From the NCBI GenBank assembly GCA_026706455.1, contig JAPOYS010000115.1, positions 1 to 64,000 of the forward strand: a DNA stretch of 64,000 nt, read 5' to 3'. How positions within the stretch are numbered: position 1 is the first letter of the stretch; each line of letters opens with the position of its first letter. Both the position numbers and the translations under genes were made by a program. Shown here piece by piece: positions 44,179 to 52,464 of this stretch. The notes under the pieces were generated by a model. That model was given only the letters and a program-made list of their open reading frames with translations, was not told the origin of the DNA and made no database searches. This DNA comes from Chloroflexota bacterium. Lineage in GTDB: Bacteria; Chloroflexota; Anaerolineae; Aggregatilineales; Phototrophicaceae.

Positions 44179-45052
44179 AATCTATTTCGGCGGCAGCGGC
44201 CGCTTGTTGGGACGCGCGCGCCGGCGCAGGCGTCGCTTCAACCGTCGGCGGCGCCTCGCTTTTGGGGGGCCAACAGAAACCAAAGTCCGCCAGGATTGGC
44301 TGTGCCGCTTCTGAAAGGACGAAGCGCATGAAGGCTTCCGCCAGAGGCGGGGCAGTTGAGTCGAGCAGCCGCGCAATGGGATAAGAGGCGATCTGATTGT
44401 GACGCTCGTCGATCGGAATGGCGATGATTTGGCTGGCGACATCGCCAATTGCATCCGAACGATAGACAAGTCCGGCGTCGGCCTCGCCCAGCGCGATGCG
44501 CGCCACGACTTGACGCACATTGCTTTCTTCCGAAACAAGATTATTGAGAACGGACCCAAGAAAGTCGCCGCCGATTTCGTCGCTGGCCGATGCAAGCATT
44601 GCGTCCGTATACGAGCGAATAGGCGTGCCGCCAGCCGCCAGAACCAGCAAGATCCCGTCACGCGCCAGATCCTCCAGCGCCTGAATCGCAGCCGGGTTGT
44701 CAGCCGGCACGATCAAGACCAAGCGATTGTGCGCGAAGATCTGGACATCCGCTTCATCTACCCGCCCATAATCCGCGACCACGGTCATCTGCAGCTCGTT
44801 GGCGCTGGCGAAGATGTCGGCTGGCGCGCCCGCCCGCAGCTGCGCCGCCAGCGTAGCCGAGTTTGCGAAATTTAGCAGAACTTCGACATCGGGATGCGAC
44901 GCTTCGAATTCGTCGCGCATGCTTTCAAAGACATCCGTCAGTGAAGTCGCCGCGTAGACGATCAAGCTTCCGCTCAGTTGGTCCTGCGCGCCAAGTCCCG
45001 GCAAGCCCAAATTGACGAGCAACAAGAGCGTAATGAGTGAACGCAAGGGCAT
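44150..45052 (-). CDS. modA: Molybdate ABC transporter substrate-binding protein
   Basis: A 300-residue ModA with a signal peptide (LITLLLLVNLGLPGLGAQ) and the ligand-site motifs LIVYAATSLTDVFE and FANSATLAAQLRAGAPADIF. Later ADAGLVYRSDAI is also typical. It binds molybdate or tungstate outside the membrane. The last 45 residues, after FGFCWPPK, form an Ala/Pro-rich tail ending in a Cys-Glu stretch that overlaps modB and is not part of the usual fold. The ATG at 45052 has GGAG six bases upstream. Confidence 0.9.
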   Translation of the reverse strand: MPLRSLITLLLLVNLGLPGLGAQDQLSGSLIVYAATSLTDVFESMRDEFEASHPDVEVLLNFANSATLAAQLRAGAPADIFASANELQMTVVADYGRVDEADVQIFAHNRLVLIVPADNPAAIQALEDLARDGILLVLAAGGTPIRSYTDAMLASASDEIGGDFLGSVLNNLVSEESNVRQVVARIALGEADAGLVYRSDAIGDVASQIIAIPIDERHNQIASYPIARLLDSTAPPLAEAFMRFVLSEAAQPILADFGFCWPPKSEAPPTVEATPAPARASQQAAAAAEIDCEVAPLEDR

Positions 45053-45455
45053 CGTCGTCTCCAATCCATGCGCTCGAATCTTAAGCCAAGTCGCGAATAT
45101 TGCAAGCGTTCGCGCGGACGGCAACGGGTTAGCGCGGTCCTCCTCAGCAGTTCCAACAAAATTATTAGAAATTGTAGGGGCGACTGACCCGCAGTGTCGG
45201 CGGTCGGTGTCTACGCGACCTACGCGCGGCGGTGAGACGCCCTCTCCGCAACCCGTATCTGCTCATGCGGGCGAGCCACCGGCTCGTCCCTACAGTTCCC
45301 ATTAAAAATTCGCATGACTAACTTGGTACTGCTTCTGATCAAACATGACGCCTAGCAAATGACTTGCATACGATACACCTACGGATCTATTACGCGCGGT
45401 CGCCGCTCGCTGATTGTCGGCTATGTTTAGGTTGAAGTGGCTTGCGAGGATAAAG
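45053..45455. other. Intergenic region with repeat element and a promoter-like pair
   Basis: No gene is supported. It contains the 45174-45293 inverted-repeat element. On the plus strand TTGCAT at 45364 and TATTAC at 45388 are 18 bases apart and could drive the SH3b-like gene. A modA promoter on the minus strand is not obvious. Confidence 0.45.
45174..45293. repeat. GTAGGGGCGA inverted-repeat element, copy 2
   Basis: GTAGGGGCGA at 45174-45183 faces TCGTCCCTAC at 45284-45293 (nine of ten bases complementary). Near the right end GGGCGAGCC and GGCTCGTCCC form a hairpin. The interior differs from copy 1 and is longer. Confidence 0.65.
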
Positions 45456-46079
45456 ATGAATTACGGTCAGCGGTCGGGACCGCCTTCATGGTTCGTCATA
45501 CTACTTGGCGTGGCCATTGTCTTCGGGCTCTACTATCTCTGGACCGGCTTGCGCAACTACATGACAACGGGCTTGACAGTAGCCGAATCCACGCAGCAGG
45601 CGATCGTGCGAACGACCGCTACCGCCGTGCGTATCCTGGAGTTTGAGATCAACGCGCCCACGCCTCTGCCAAGCTTCACGCCGATACCGCCCTGCCAAGA
45701 CTTCGCCGTGGGCGTCCGCGAAGCGATCGTGCGCTCCGAACCGAGCACGGACAGCCGGATCGTCGACGCGCTGAAAGAGGGCGCCGCCGTCTGCGTGATC
45801 GCCGCGCTTCCAAACTTGGACTGGTATCTGATAGACGAGAACCCCTTGACGCGCCGGATTGACAAGGTTTACATGCATCGCGCCATTGTCTACGCGCTCA
45901 ATCCAACGTTAACGCCAACCATAACATTGACGCCGACTGCCTCAAGCATGCCTACCTGGACATTCACGCCGCGCAGACGCCCCACGGTCGGGCCCGCGCC
46001 CGCTTCGCTTCGCACGCGGAGGCCGCCCGCCACCGCAACCTCGTCGCCGTCTCCCAGGCCGCCAAGCATCAGCCTTTAG
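45456..46079 (+). CDS. Membrane-anchored SH3b-like protein with Thr/Pro-rich tail
   Basis: A 207-residue protein. An N-terminal helix (WFVILLGVAIVFGLYYLW) anchors it. About 70 outside residues resemble a bacterial SH3 domain (AIVRSEPSTDSRIVDALKEG, then WYLID). The last 60 residues are Thr/Pro/Ser-rich, likely disordered and perhaps glycosylated. Architecture like this is common in Chloroflexota surface proteins. The ATG at 45456 has GAGGA upstream; two earlier in-frame starts are weaker. Confidence 0.7.
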   Translation: MNYGQRSGPPSWFVILLGVAIVFGLYYLWTGLRNYMTTGLTVAESTQQAIVRTTATAVRILEFEINAPTPLPSFTPIPPCQDFAVGVREAIVRSEPSTDSRIVDALKEGAAVCVIAALPNLDWYLIDENPLTRRIDKVYMHRAIVYALNPTLTPTITLTPTASSMPTWTFTPRRRPTVGPAPASLRTRRPPATATSSPSPRPPSISL

Positions 46080-46165
46080 CTTGCGGTAACGTCCGCTTCG
46101 ACTATACTGATTTCAGTGTCTATTGGTCGCTTGACGACATTTTCACGCTGCGAAAGGAAGCGCTT

Positions 46166-47407
46166 TTGGCCGCCATAATTCAGGTCGCCGTTGGCATCAT
46201 TTTCGTTTTCATATTGCTGAGCATTGTGGTCACAGAAGTGAATTCGCTGGTCGCCAGGGCGACCAAGCTGCGCGCGAAGACCCTGCGAAGCACGATCGAC
46301 GCTGTCATCGAAGACCCGGTCATACGAGCGAAAGTGTATACGCATCCGCTGATTCAATTGGTCAAGGCGGATCCAATCGCGCCGACGCAGCGAATCTCGC
46401 GCGCGGAAGCGGAAAAGATCGCGGGCGGATCCATCGGCGCCGTCGATTATATCGAGCCGCGCGCCTTCGTCGATGTCGTACTGAACACCATCAAGGCGCA
46501 ATCCGACCAGCAGCTGTTTGGCGCGCTGCTGAATGTCATAGACGGCATGCCCGCGGGCCGTGAACGGCGCGGCTTACGCGTGATGGTCAATCGGATTGTT
46601 ACTACCGGGCAAGGCATGAATGAGTTGCGTGATTCACTGCGATTCGTGCAAGACCGCCGCTATCGCAGCGCGCTGACCGATCTCGTGAATCAGATCGACG
46701 AAGAAGTCAGTCTCTTGGGCTTGGAGCCGACGACCGATGTATCGCTCATGGTCGGCATTCGCCAGATTGAGAATCCCAATCTGCGCAAGTCGCTCTCGGC
46801 AGTACTGGCCAGCGCCGATAATCTGGAGGAGGCCCGCGGCAACCTTGAGACCTGGTACATGAACTCGATGAGCCGCGCTACGGCATTGTACAAAAGCAGG
46901 ATGAAAAACCTGTCCGTTCTGGTTGCGCTCACGTTTGCTCTCGCCTTGAATATCGACACGCTGCATATCGCGCGCGCGCTCTGGGAGGATCCGGCCCAGC
47001 GAGAACAGATCAGCAGCCAGGCGACCTATAGCATTGGAAGCGACGAACTGCAGGCGCAACTTGATGGCGGCGATAGCGACGGCGAATTCAAAGCTATCGG
47101 GGCGAATGAAGAGAATCCGCTGGCTGATGCCATTGGCGCTGGCGCGGAAGTGGCCTACCAACTGCAAGATATCCAGGATCTCAGCCTGCCAATTGGCTGG
47201 ACCTTTCACAAGGTCGACGAAGGGCCAAATGATCGGGTCGCTTTGCGCGATCCCAATAATCTCTGGAACTACATTCCAGAAAATAATCCGGAGAACTGGC
47301 TTGGATTGCTGGCGGCGAAATTGCTGGGCATCGCCGTCACCGTGATTGCCGCCGCCCAAGGCGCGCCCTTTTGGTTTGGCATCGTGAATAGAATCCTGCG
47401 GCGCTGA
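46166..47407 (+). CDS. Membrane protein of unknown function
   Basis: A 413-residue protein I do not recognise. It has an N-terminal helix (VAVGIIFVFILLSIVVTEV), a central helical, charged region, then a helix near residue 255 (NLSVLVALTFALALNID) and one near the C-terminus (LLGIAVTVIAAAQGAPFWFG). The middle region after residue 25 is basic and may face the cytoplasm. It starts at TTG 46166 with AAGGAAG upstream. Its neighbour upstream is the SH3b-like gene, but the gap of 86 bases leaves a shared transcript uncertain. Confidence 0.7.
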   Translation: MAAIIQVAVGIIFVFILLSIVVTEVNSLVARATKLRAKTLRSTIDAVIEDPVIRAKVYTHPLIQLVKADPIAPTQRISRAEAEKIAGGSIGAVDYIEPRAFVDVVLNTIKAQSDQQLFGALLNVIDGMPAGRERRGLRVMVNRIVTTGQGMNELRDSLRFVQDRRYRSALTDLVNQIDEEVSLLGLEPTTDVSLMVGIRQIENPNLRKSLSAVLASADNLEEARGNLETWYMNSMSRATALYKSRMKNLSVLVALTFALALNIDTLHIARALWEDPAQREQISSQATYSIGSDELQAQLDGGDSDGEFKAIGANEENPLADAIGAGAEVAYQLQDIQDLSLPIGWTFHKVDEGPNDRVALRDPNNLWNYIPENNPENWLGLLAAKLLGIAVTVIAAAQGAPFWFGIVNRILRR

Positions 47408-47506
47408 CGCAATACGGCTATGCGCCTCAGCGCCAAGAGTGTCCACGCATTTGACTCCCGCGATTTTGCGTCGCCAGAGCCTGCCAGTTTTCTTTGATTT
47501 TGTCTG

Positions 47507-47536
47507 TTGACAGATGCCTACGATTTCGCTCAAAAT
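47507..47536 (+). promoter_or_regulatory. Promoter of the sigma factor gene
   Basis: A perfect TTGACA at 47507-47512 and CAAAAT at 47531-47536, 18 bases apart. The GTG start is about 78 bases downstream. Confidence 0.45.
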
Positions 47537-47613
47537 AGAATTTGCACTGGCTCCCTGCTTTGCGGCCGAATATAGAAATTAAACTTATTCACCCAAGAAG
47601 TTGAGGATCTAAA

Positions 47614-48780
47614 GTGATACAAGCACTCGTTGAGATTGCTGAGAGAACCGGTTACGTAACGTATGAACAAATTGTAGAAGCGCTGGATGATGGCGAAGAT
47701 CGGGTCGCGCTGCGGAATCTCCTATTCGAGTTGGAAGAACTCGGGATCGAGTTGCGGAACGATGGTGACAACGCGCAATCCAAGAACAACGCCGACCTCA
47801 TTGAGCAGGAGTATGAAAGCCGCGAACTCCTGCAAAACCGAGCAGTAGCCGATATAAGCGCCATTTCGTCCGACGATCCCGTCGGACTTTATTTTCGCCA
47901 GATGGCGCAAGAACCGCTCTTGACGGCCGCGGACGAAATCGACCTGGCGAAACGCATTGAGCGTGGCTTCAAAGCCCGCAATCGACTGAACAATGCGGAC
48001 GTCTTGGAGAAAAGCGACCGCTGGCGCCGGCATTTGCGCCGGCTGGTATTTGACGGGCAATGCGCTCGCGAACACCTGGGGCGGGCGAATACGCGCCTGG
48101 TCGTCAGCATCGCCAAGCGATACATGGGCCAGGGCTTGCCCTTTCCCGATCTCATCCAGGAGGGCAATGTCGGCTTGATGCGCGCGGTCGACAAATACGA
48201 TTACTCGCGCGGCAATCGCTTCAGCACCTATGCCACCTGGTGGATACGGCAGGCTATTACCCGCGCCCTTGCCCAGAAGACGCGCACCATTCGCATTCCG
48301 CTGCACATGACCGAGCGAATCCGTCAAATGTACCGCGCCGCCCAAGATCTCGAGCAGACGCTGGGCCGCCGCCCGACGGCGGAAGAAATCGCGGCGGCGA
48401 TGGAAGTGGCGGCTGATGCCGTTCGCGCCATGATGGACGCCAGCCAACACGCAATCGCGCTGGAGCGGCCCGTCGGCGATGACGGCGACAGCGAATTCGG
48501 CGACTTCATAGAGGATCAGGAATCGATCAGCCCGGTGGATTCCGCCACCCAGAATCTGCTGGAAGAGACCATTGAAGAGGTGCTGGCTGAATTGACGCCG
48601 CGGCAAAGTCACATACTGCGGCTGCGATTTGGGCTGGGCGGCGGCGAACCCCACACCTTGGAAGAGATCGCCAATAAGTTTGGCCTCAGCCGCGAGCGGA
48701 TTCGGCAGTTGGAGAAGGAAGCGCTGCGGCGGCTGCGTCACCCGCAACTGGCGCATAATTTGCGCGATTATCTCGCATAG
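47614..48780 (+). CDS. sigA: RNA polymerase sigma-70 factor, primary type (RpoD/SigA)
   Basis: A 388-residue group 1/2 sigma factor. Residues 1-45 look like region 1.1, and DPVGLYFRQMAQEPLLTAAD is region 1.2. Region 2 holds ANTRLVVSIAKRYMGQGL and the DNA-melting segment FSTYATWWIRQAITRAL. Region 4 ends with LEEIANKFGLSRERIRQLE. There is no large non-conserved insert. Whether it is the only primary sigma cannot be told. GTG 47614 has GAGGAT upstream, and a terminator follows. Confidence 0.92.
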   Translation: MIQALVEIAERTGYVTYEQIVEALDDGEDRVALRNLLFELEELGIELRNDGDNAQSKNNADLIEQEYESRELLQNRAVADISAISSDDPVGLYFRQMAQEPLLTAADEIDLAKRIERGFKARNRLNNADVLEKSDRWRRHLRRLVFDGQCAREHLGRANTRLVVSIAKRYMGQGLPFPDLIQEGNVGLMRAVDKYDYSRGNRFSTYATWWIRQAITRALAQKTRTIRIPLHMTERIRQMYRAAQDLEQTLGRRPTAEEIAAAMEVAADAVRAMMDASQHAIALERPVGDDGDSEFGDFIEDQESISPVDSATQNLLEETIEEVLAELTPRQSHILRLRFGLGGGEPHTLEEIANKFGLSRERIRQLEKEALRRLRHPQLAHNLRDYLA

Positions 48781-48810
48781 ACTGGAATCGCGAAGGGTTC
48801 ATTTGCGAGC

Positions 48811-48841
48811 CGACCACCTGATAACGGCGGTCGACTTTTTT
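48811..48841 (+). terminator. Rho-independent terminator after the sigma factor gene
   Basis: CGACCACC and GGCGGTCG pair with one A-C mismatch around a seven-base loop, followed by ACTTTTTT. It lies 30 bases after the sigma factor stop and just before the RBS of the aminotransferase gene. Confidence 0.7.
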
Positions 48842-48855
48842 CTGTAGGAGGCACA

Positions 48856-50049
48856 ATGGCGTCAACTTTGTCGCAGCGCATCCTTAGCGAGCGCACGCTC
48901 AGCATGCGCCGCAACCAGATTCGCGAGATTCTCAAGGTTGTGTCGCAGCCCGGCATGATTTCCCTCGCGGGCGGCATCCCCGCGCCCGAGAGCTTCCCGA
49001 TTGAGGACCTGTACCGCATCAATGAAGCGGTGCTTGATCGCTTTGGCGCGGCCGCGCTGCAGTACGACTTGACTGAAGGCTTCAGGCCCTTTCGCGAGGC
49101 CTTGGTCGGCTACCTTAACGCAAAGGATATCGTTGTCAGCGCGAACGAGATTCTGATCTTCAACGGCTCTCAGAGCGTGCTGGATACCTTGGGCAAAGTG
49201 CTCATCACTCCCGGCGACGCCATCGCCTTGGAGACGCCCAGCTACCTGGGCGCGATCTCAGCCTTCAGCGCCTACGAGCCGACCTACGTAAGCATCGACA
49301 CCGACGACGAAGGCATTTTGCCCGAATCTCTGGACGCAACCCTAGCGAGCCAGCAAGTCAAGTTCATCTATTTGGTCACGACATTTCAGAATCCAACCGG
49401 GCGCACTTTGAGCGAAGTCCGCCGGCGGCAGGTGGCCGAGATCGTCAAGCGGCGCGGCGCGCTCGTCATTGAAGACGACCCCTACAGCGATCTGCGCTAT
49501 CGGGGCAAAGCCGTCCCGTCCTTATATACATATGCGCCGGAGAACACCGTTTACGTCAGCACGCTGTCCAAGGTATTCGCGCCCGGTTTGCGGCTCGGAT
49601 TCTGCTTGGCGCCGCCGCTCATCCATGAATGGCTGTATACGGCCAAGCAAGGCGCCGATCTGCACAGCAACACCTACGCGCAGGCGCTGGCGACCGAATA
49701 CATCTGCGGCGGCTACATCAACCGCCAGTTGCCAAAAATCATTGACTTGTATCGCCCGCGGCTGGAAGCGATGCTGGACGCGCTCGCCCGCCACCTGCCG
49801 GCTGACTACGGCTGGACCGAGCCCGATGGCGGTATGTTCATCTGGGTTGAGGCTCCAGCCGGCGTCGACGCCGAAGACCTCTATTGGCGGGCTGTCGAGC
49901 AAAAGGTCGCCTTCGTGCCCGGGAAGTATTTCTACATCCAGCCGGAGGACGGGCTGCCGACGATGCGGCTGAATTTCACGCGCGCCGACGAAGCCACGAT
50001 CGAGCATGCGATTGCCGCCTTAAGCCGCATAATCCGGGATTGCAAATAA
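48856..50049 (+). CDS. PLP-dependent aminotransferase (LysN / 2-aminoadipate type)
   Basis: A 397-residue fold-type I aminotransferase of the MocR/LysN group without a DNA-binding domain. Motifs: MISLAGGIPAPESFP, then FQNPTGRTLS, the Asp in VIEDDPYSDLRY and the PLP lysine in VSTLSKVFAPGLRLGF. The LysN-like set acts on 2-aminoadipate or aromatic and branched amino acids; the substrate is unclear. AGGAGG lies directly before the ATG. Confidence 0.9.
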   Translation: MASTLSQRILSERTLSMRRNQIREILKVVSQPGMISLAGGIPAPESFPIEDLYRINEAVLDRFGAAALQYDLTEGFRPFREALVGYLNAKDIVVSANEILIFNGSQSVLDTLGKVLITPGDAIALETPSYLGAISAFSAYEPTYVSIDTDDEGILPESLDATLASQQVKFIYLVTTFQNPTGRTLSEVRRRQVAEIVKRRGALVIEDDPYSDLRYRGKAVPSLYTYAPENTVYVSTLSKVFAPGLRLGFCLAPPLIHEWLYTAKQGADLHSNTYAQALATEYICGGYINRQLPKIIDLYRPRLEAMLDALARHLPADYGWTEPDGGMFIWVEAPAGVDAEDLYWRAVEQKVAFVPGKYFYIQPEDGLPTMRLNFTRADEATIEHAIAALSRIIRDCK

Positions 50050-50093
50050 ATCTCGACACTATCAAATCAGGCATTTGCGATTAGACTTGCGGC

Positions 50094-51344
50094 ATGTCAT
50101 TGCGAAAATCGGCAAGCGCCGATAAACGGGATTCATGGGCAGGATTGCGCGCGCTGATCCTGTCGTTTTATTTGCCCGCCTTGATGGTGACGCTGGGGCA
50201 GGGCTTGCTCGTTCCCATCCTGCCCTTATTCGCCGTCGATTTCGAGATCAGTTACGGCTTGATTGGTCTCGTGTTGGCCGGCGAGGGAATCGGCACGCTG
50301 ATCGCTGATGTGCCGACCGGCATGATCCAGCGGCGCTTCGGCAACAAGCAGGTCATGATGATGGGCGTGCTGGTGAAAGCGCTGTCAGTCTTCCTGCTGT
50401 TCTTCGCCAGCTCGGTCTGGATCGTATTACTGCTGCGACTCTTCGCCGGATTCGGACGCTCGATGTATACCGTTTCCGCCCACGTTTATGTCACGAATCA
50501 AGTCGGCTTGAGCCAACGCGGGAAAGCGATTTCGATGTTCGGCGGCACGCACCGGCTCGGCGGCTTCATCGGTCCGGCGATCGGCGGCCTCATCGCGGGC
50601 ATGTTGGGATTGCGCGCGGTCTTCGTCTGCGTGGGCTTGGTCACGGCAATCGGGCTGATCCTGGTGGCATTGTTCACGCTGAACGGCAAACGCGACGGAC
50701 GCGGGAAGACCAAAACCGAGAGCCATGAGCTGCATATTCGTTCGGTATTGACATCGAATTCGCGCATATTGGCCTCAGCCGGCACGGCGCAGATCTTCGG
50801 GCAGATGATTCGCGCCGGGCGCATCATCATCATTCCCCTCTTCGCGTCCGAAGTGCTGGGCTTGGCTGTCGATCAAATCGGTCTGATCGTGAGCCTCTCG
50901 GTCGCCGTCGACTTCAGCCTGTTCATCGTCGCCGGCTGGCTGATGGACCGCATCGGGCGCAAGTTCGCGATTGTGCCCTGCTTCGGCATCCAGGCGCTGG
51001 GCATGGCGCTGGTGCCCTTCGCTGCGAGTTACAGCGATCTGCTCTTCGCCGCCGTTCTGATCGGCATCGGCAACGGACTAGGCTCCGGCTCGATGATGAC
51101 CTTGGGCGCCGACCTATCACCTGCGCGCTCGCGGGGAGAGTTTCTCGGCATCTGGCGCTTGATCGGCGATATGGGGCACACGGGCGCGCCGCTGGTTGTC
51201 GGCGTCGTGGCGGACCTGCTGGTGCTGACATCGGCCATCTGGGTGATCGCCGGCTCGGGCTTGGCGGCCGCCAGCATCTTTCTCTTCTTCGTGCCGGAGA
51301 CCTTGCGGCAGAAGTCCGCACCGCGCCCCTCGCCAGCGAGCTAA
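50094..51344 (+). CDS. MFS transporter
   Basis: A 416-residue protein with 12 predicted helices. The loop between helices 2 and 3 (DVPTGMIQRRFGNKQ) and its counterpart GWLMDRIGRKFAIVP match the MFS signature. It resembles drug/sugar efflux carriers (DHA type); the substrate is unknown. It follows the aminotransferase by 45 bases. Confidence 0.88.
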   Translation: MSLRKSASADKRDSWAGLRALILSFYLPALMVTLGQGLLVPILPLFAVDFEISYGLIGLVLAGEGIGTLIADVPTGMIQRRFGNKQVMMMGVLVKALSVFLLFFASSVWIVLLLRLFAGFGRSMYTVSAHVYVTNQVGLSQRGKAISMFGGTHRLGGFIGPAIGGLIAGMLGLRAVFVCVGLVTAIGLILVALFTLNGKRDGRGKTKTESHELHIRSVLTSNSRILASAGTAQIFGQMIRAGRIIIIPLFASEVLGLAVDQIGLIVSLSVAVDFSLFIVAGWLMDRIGRKFAIVPCFGIQALGMALVPFAASYSDLLFAAVLIGIGNGLGSGSMMTLGADLSPARSRGEFLGIWRLIGDMGHTGAPLVVGVVADLLVLTSAIWVIAGSGLAAASIFLFFVPETLRQKSAPRPSPAS

Positions 51345-51364
51345 GCCATTACGCAAAATCATTT

Positions 51365-51403
51365 TTACCACCGAGGACACCGAGAGACAAGAGAACACAG
51401 AGA
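51365..51403. repeat. CACAGAGG-type degenerate tandem repeat, left of trmB
   Basis: A degenerate run of ACACCGAGAG / ACACAGAGAG units between the MFS gene and trmB. It is related to the cleaner repeat at 52434. Confidence 0.5.
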
Positions 51404-51426
51404 GAATCTGTAAGGACTGCTAGGAA

Positions 51427-52431
51427 TTGGCGACGGATGTTGAGCTTAGGTCGAGCAAGCTAAGTTATCTCAACGTCGACTGGCCCCTGAAGCAGGAGCG
51501 GCTCTTCCCGCGCGCGCGGCCGCTCATCGTCGAGATCGGCTTCGGCGACGGCGACCACTTGATACACCTGGCGCGGACGCGAAGCGACTGCAATATCATC
51601 GGCTTGGAGATTTCCAGCCAGTCGATGGACAAAGCCGAGAGCAAGATTGACAAACTGGGACTGGACAACGCGCGCCCCATCCATTGCCGCGCGGAAACCG
51701 CCCTCGCCCATCTGCTGGCGCCGGAGTCCGTCTGCGAGTTCCACATCAACTATCCCGATCCCTGGTTCAAGAAGAAACATCGCCGCCGCCGCCTCATCAC
51801 GCGCGGCACGGTCGACCTGCTAGCCAGCCGCCTGATCCACGCTGGTCGCCTGTATCTGGCGACTGATATCATCGCATACGCCGAGATGGCGCACGAGATT
51901 CTGTCGCGGACGCCGGGGCTGTCGAATCAGCTTGACGCGCCCTGGACCGACTGCATCGCGGGCAGGTTTCGCACGAAGTACGAGCTGAAGGGCTATCGCG
52001 AGGGACGCCACGGGCACTTCTTCGTGTATCGGCGCAACGACCAGCCGGTCGCCCATCCGCCAGTCGTCAAGGACATCGAAATGCCGCACTTATTCTTGCG
52101 CAGTCCGCTATCGGCCGCGGAGATCGTCGCCAACTTCCAGGCGACGCGCCGCGAGTTCGACGGCGTTCACATCGCCATCCTGCGCGCCTACGCCGATCCC
52201 AAGCATGACAGCGCCGTCTTCGAAGTGGTGGTGGAAGAAGCGACGATCGAGCAGCACACGATGATCATGCTGGCGCCGCGGGCGGCAGCGGGCGAGTACA
52301 TCGTGAAGATGACGAGCCTGGGTCACGCGCGGCCGACGCTGGGGATGCAACGGGCGGTGGCGGCCGTGGGCGAATGGGTAGCGGGCTTGGATGCGGGCGG
52401 GCTGGTGCTGGAGCGGAAGCTGCGGGGGTGA
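51427..52431 (+). CDS. trmB: tRNA (guanine-N7-)-methyltransferase with C-terminal extension
   Basis: A 334-residue protein. Residues 1-215 are TrmB, which methylates G46 of tRNA: VEIGFGDGDHLIHLAR (SAM motif I), INYPDPWFKKKHRRRRL (catalytic Asp and RNA-binding basic patch) and the C-terminal TKYELKGYREGR. The remaining 120 residues are an extra alpha/beta domain I cannot name, roughly half again the normal length. It starts at TTG 51427 with TAGGA just upstream. Confidence 0.9.
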   Translation: MATDVELRSSKLSYLNVDWPLKQERLFPRARPLIVEIGFGDGDHLIHLARTRSDCNIIGLEISSQSMDKAESKIDKLGLDNARPIHCRAETALAHLLAPESVCEFHINYPDPWFKKKHRRRRLITRGTVDLLASRLIHAGRLYLATDIIAYAEMAHEILSRTPGLSNQLDAPWTDCIAGRFRTKYELKGYREGRHGHFFVYRRNDQPVAHPPVVKDIEMPHLFLRSPLSAAEIVANFQATRREFDGVHIAILRAYADPKHDSAVFEVVVEEATIEQHTMIMLAPRAAAGEYIVKMTSLGHARPTLGMQRAVAAVGEWVAGLDAGGLVLERKLRG

Positions 52432-52433
52432 TT

Positions 52434-52464
52434 TTGCCACAGAGGCACAGAGGCACAGAGAATT
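52434..52464. repeat. CACAGAGG tandem repeat, right of trmB
   Basis: Three units of GCCACAGAG / GCACAGAGG in tandem between the trmB stop and the 3' end of the restriction-modification gene. Confidence 0.65.
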
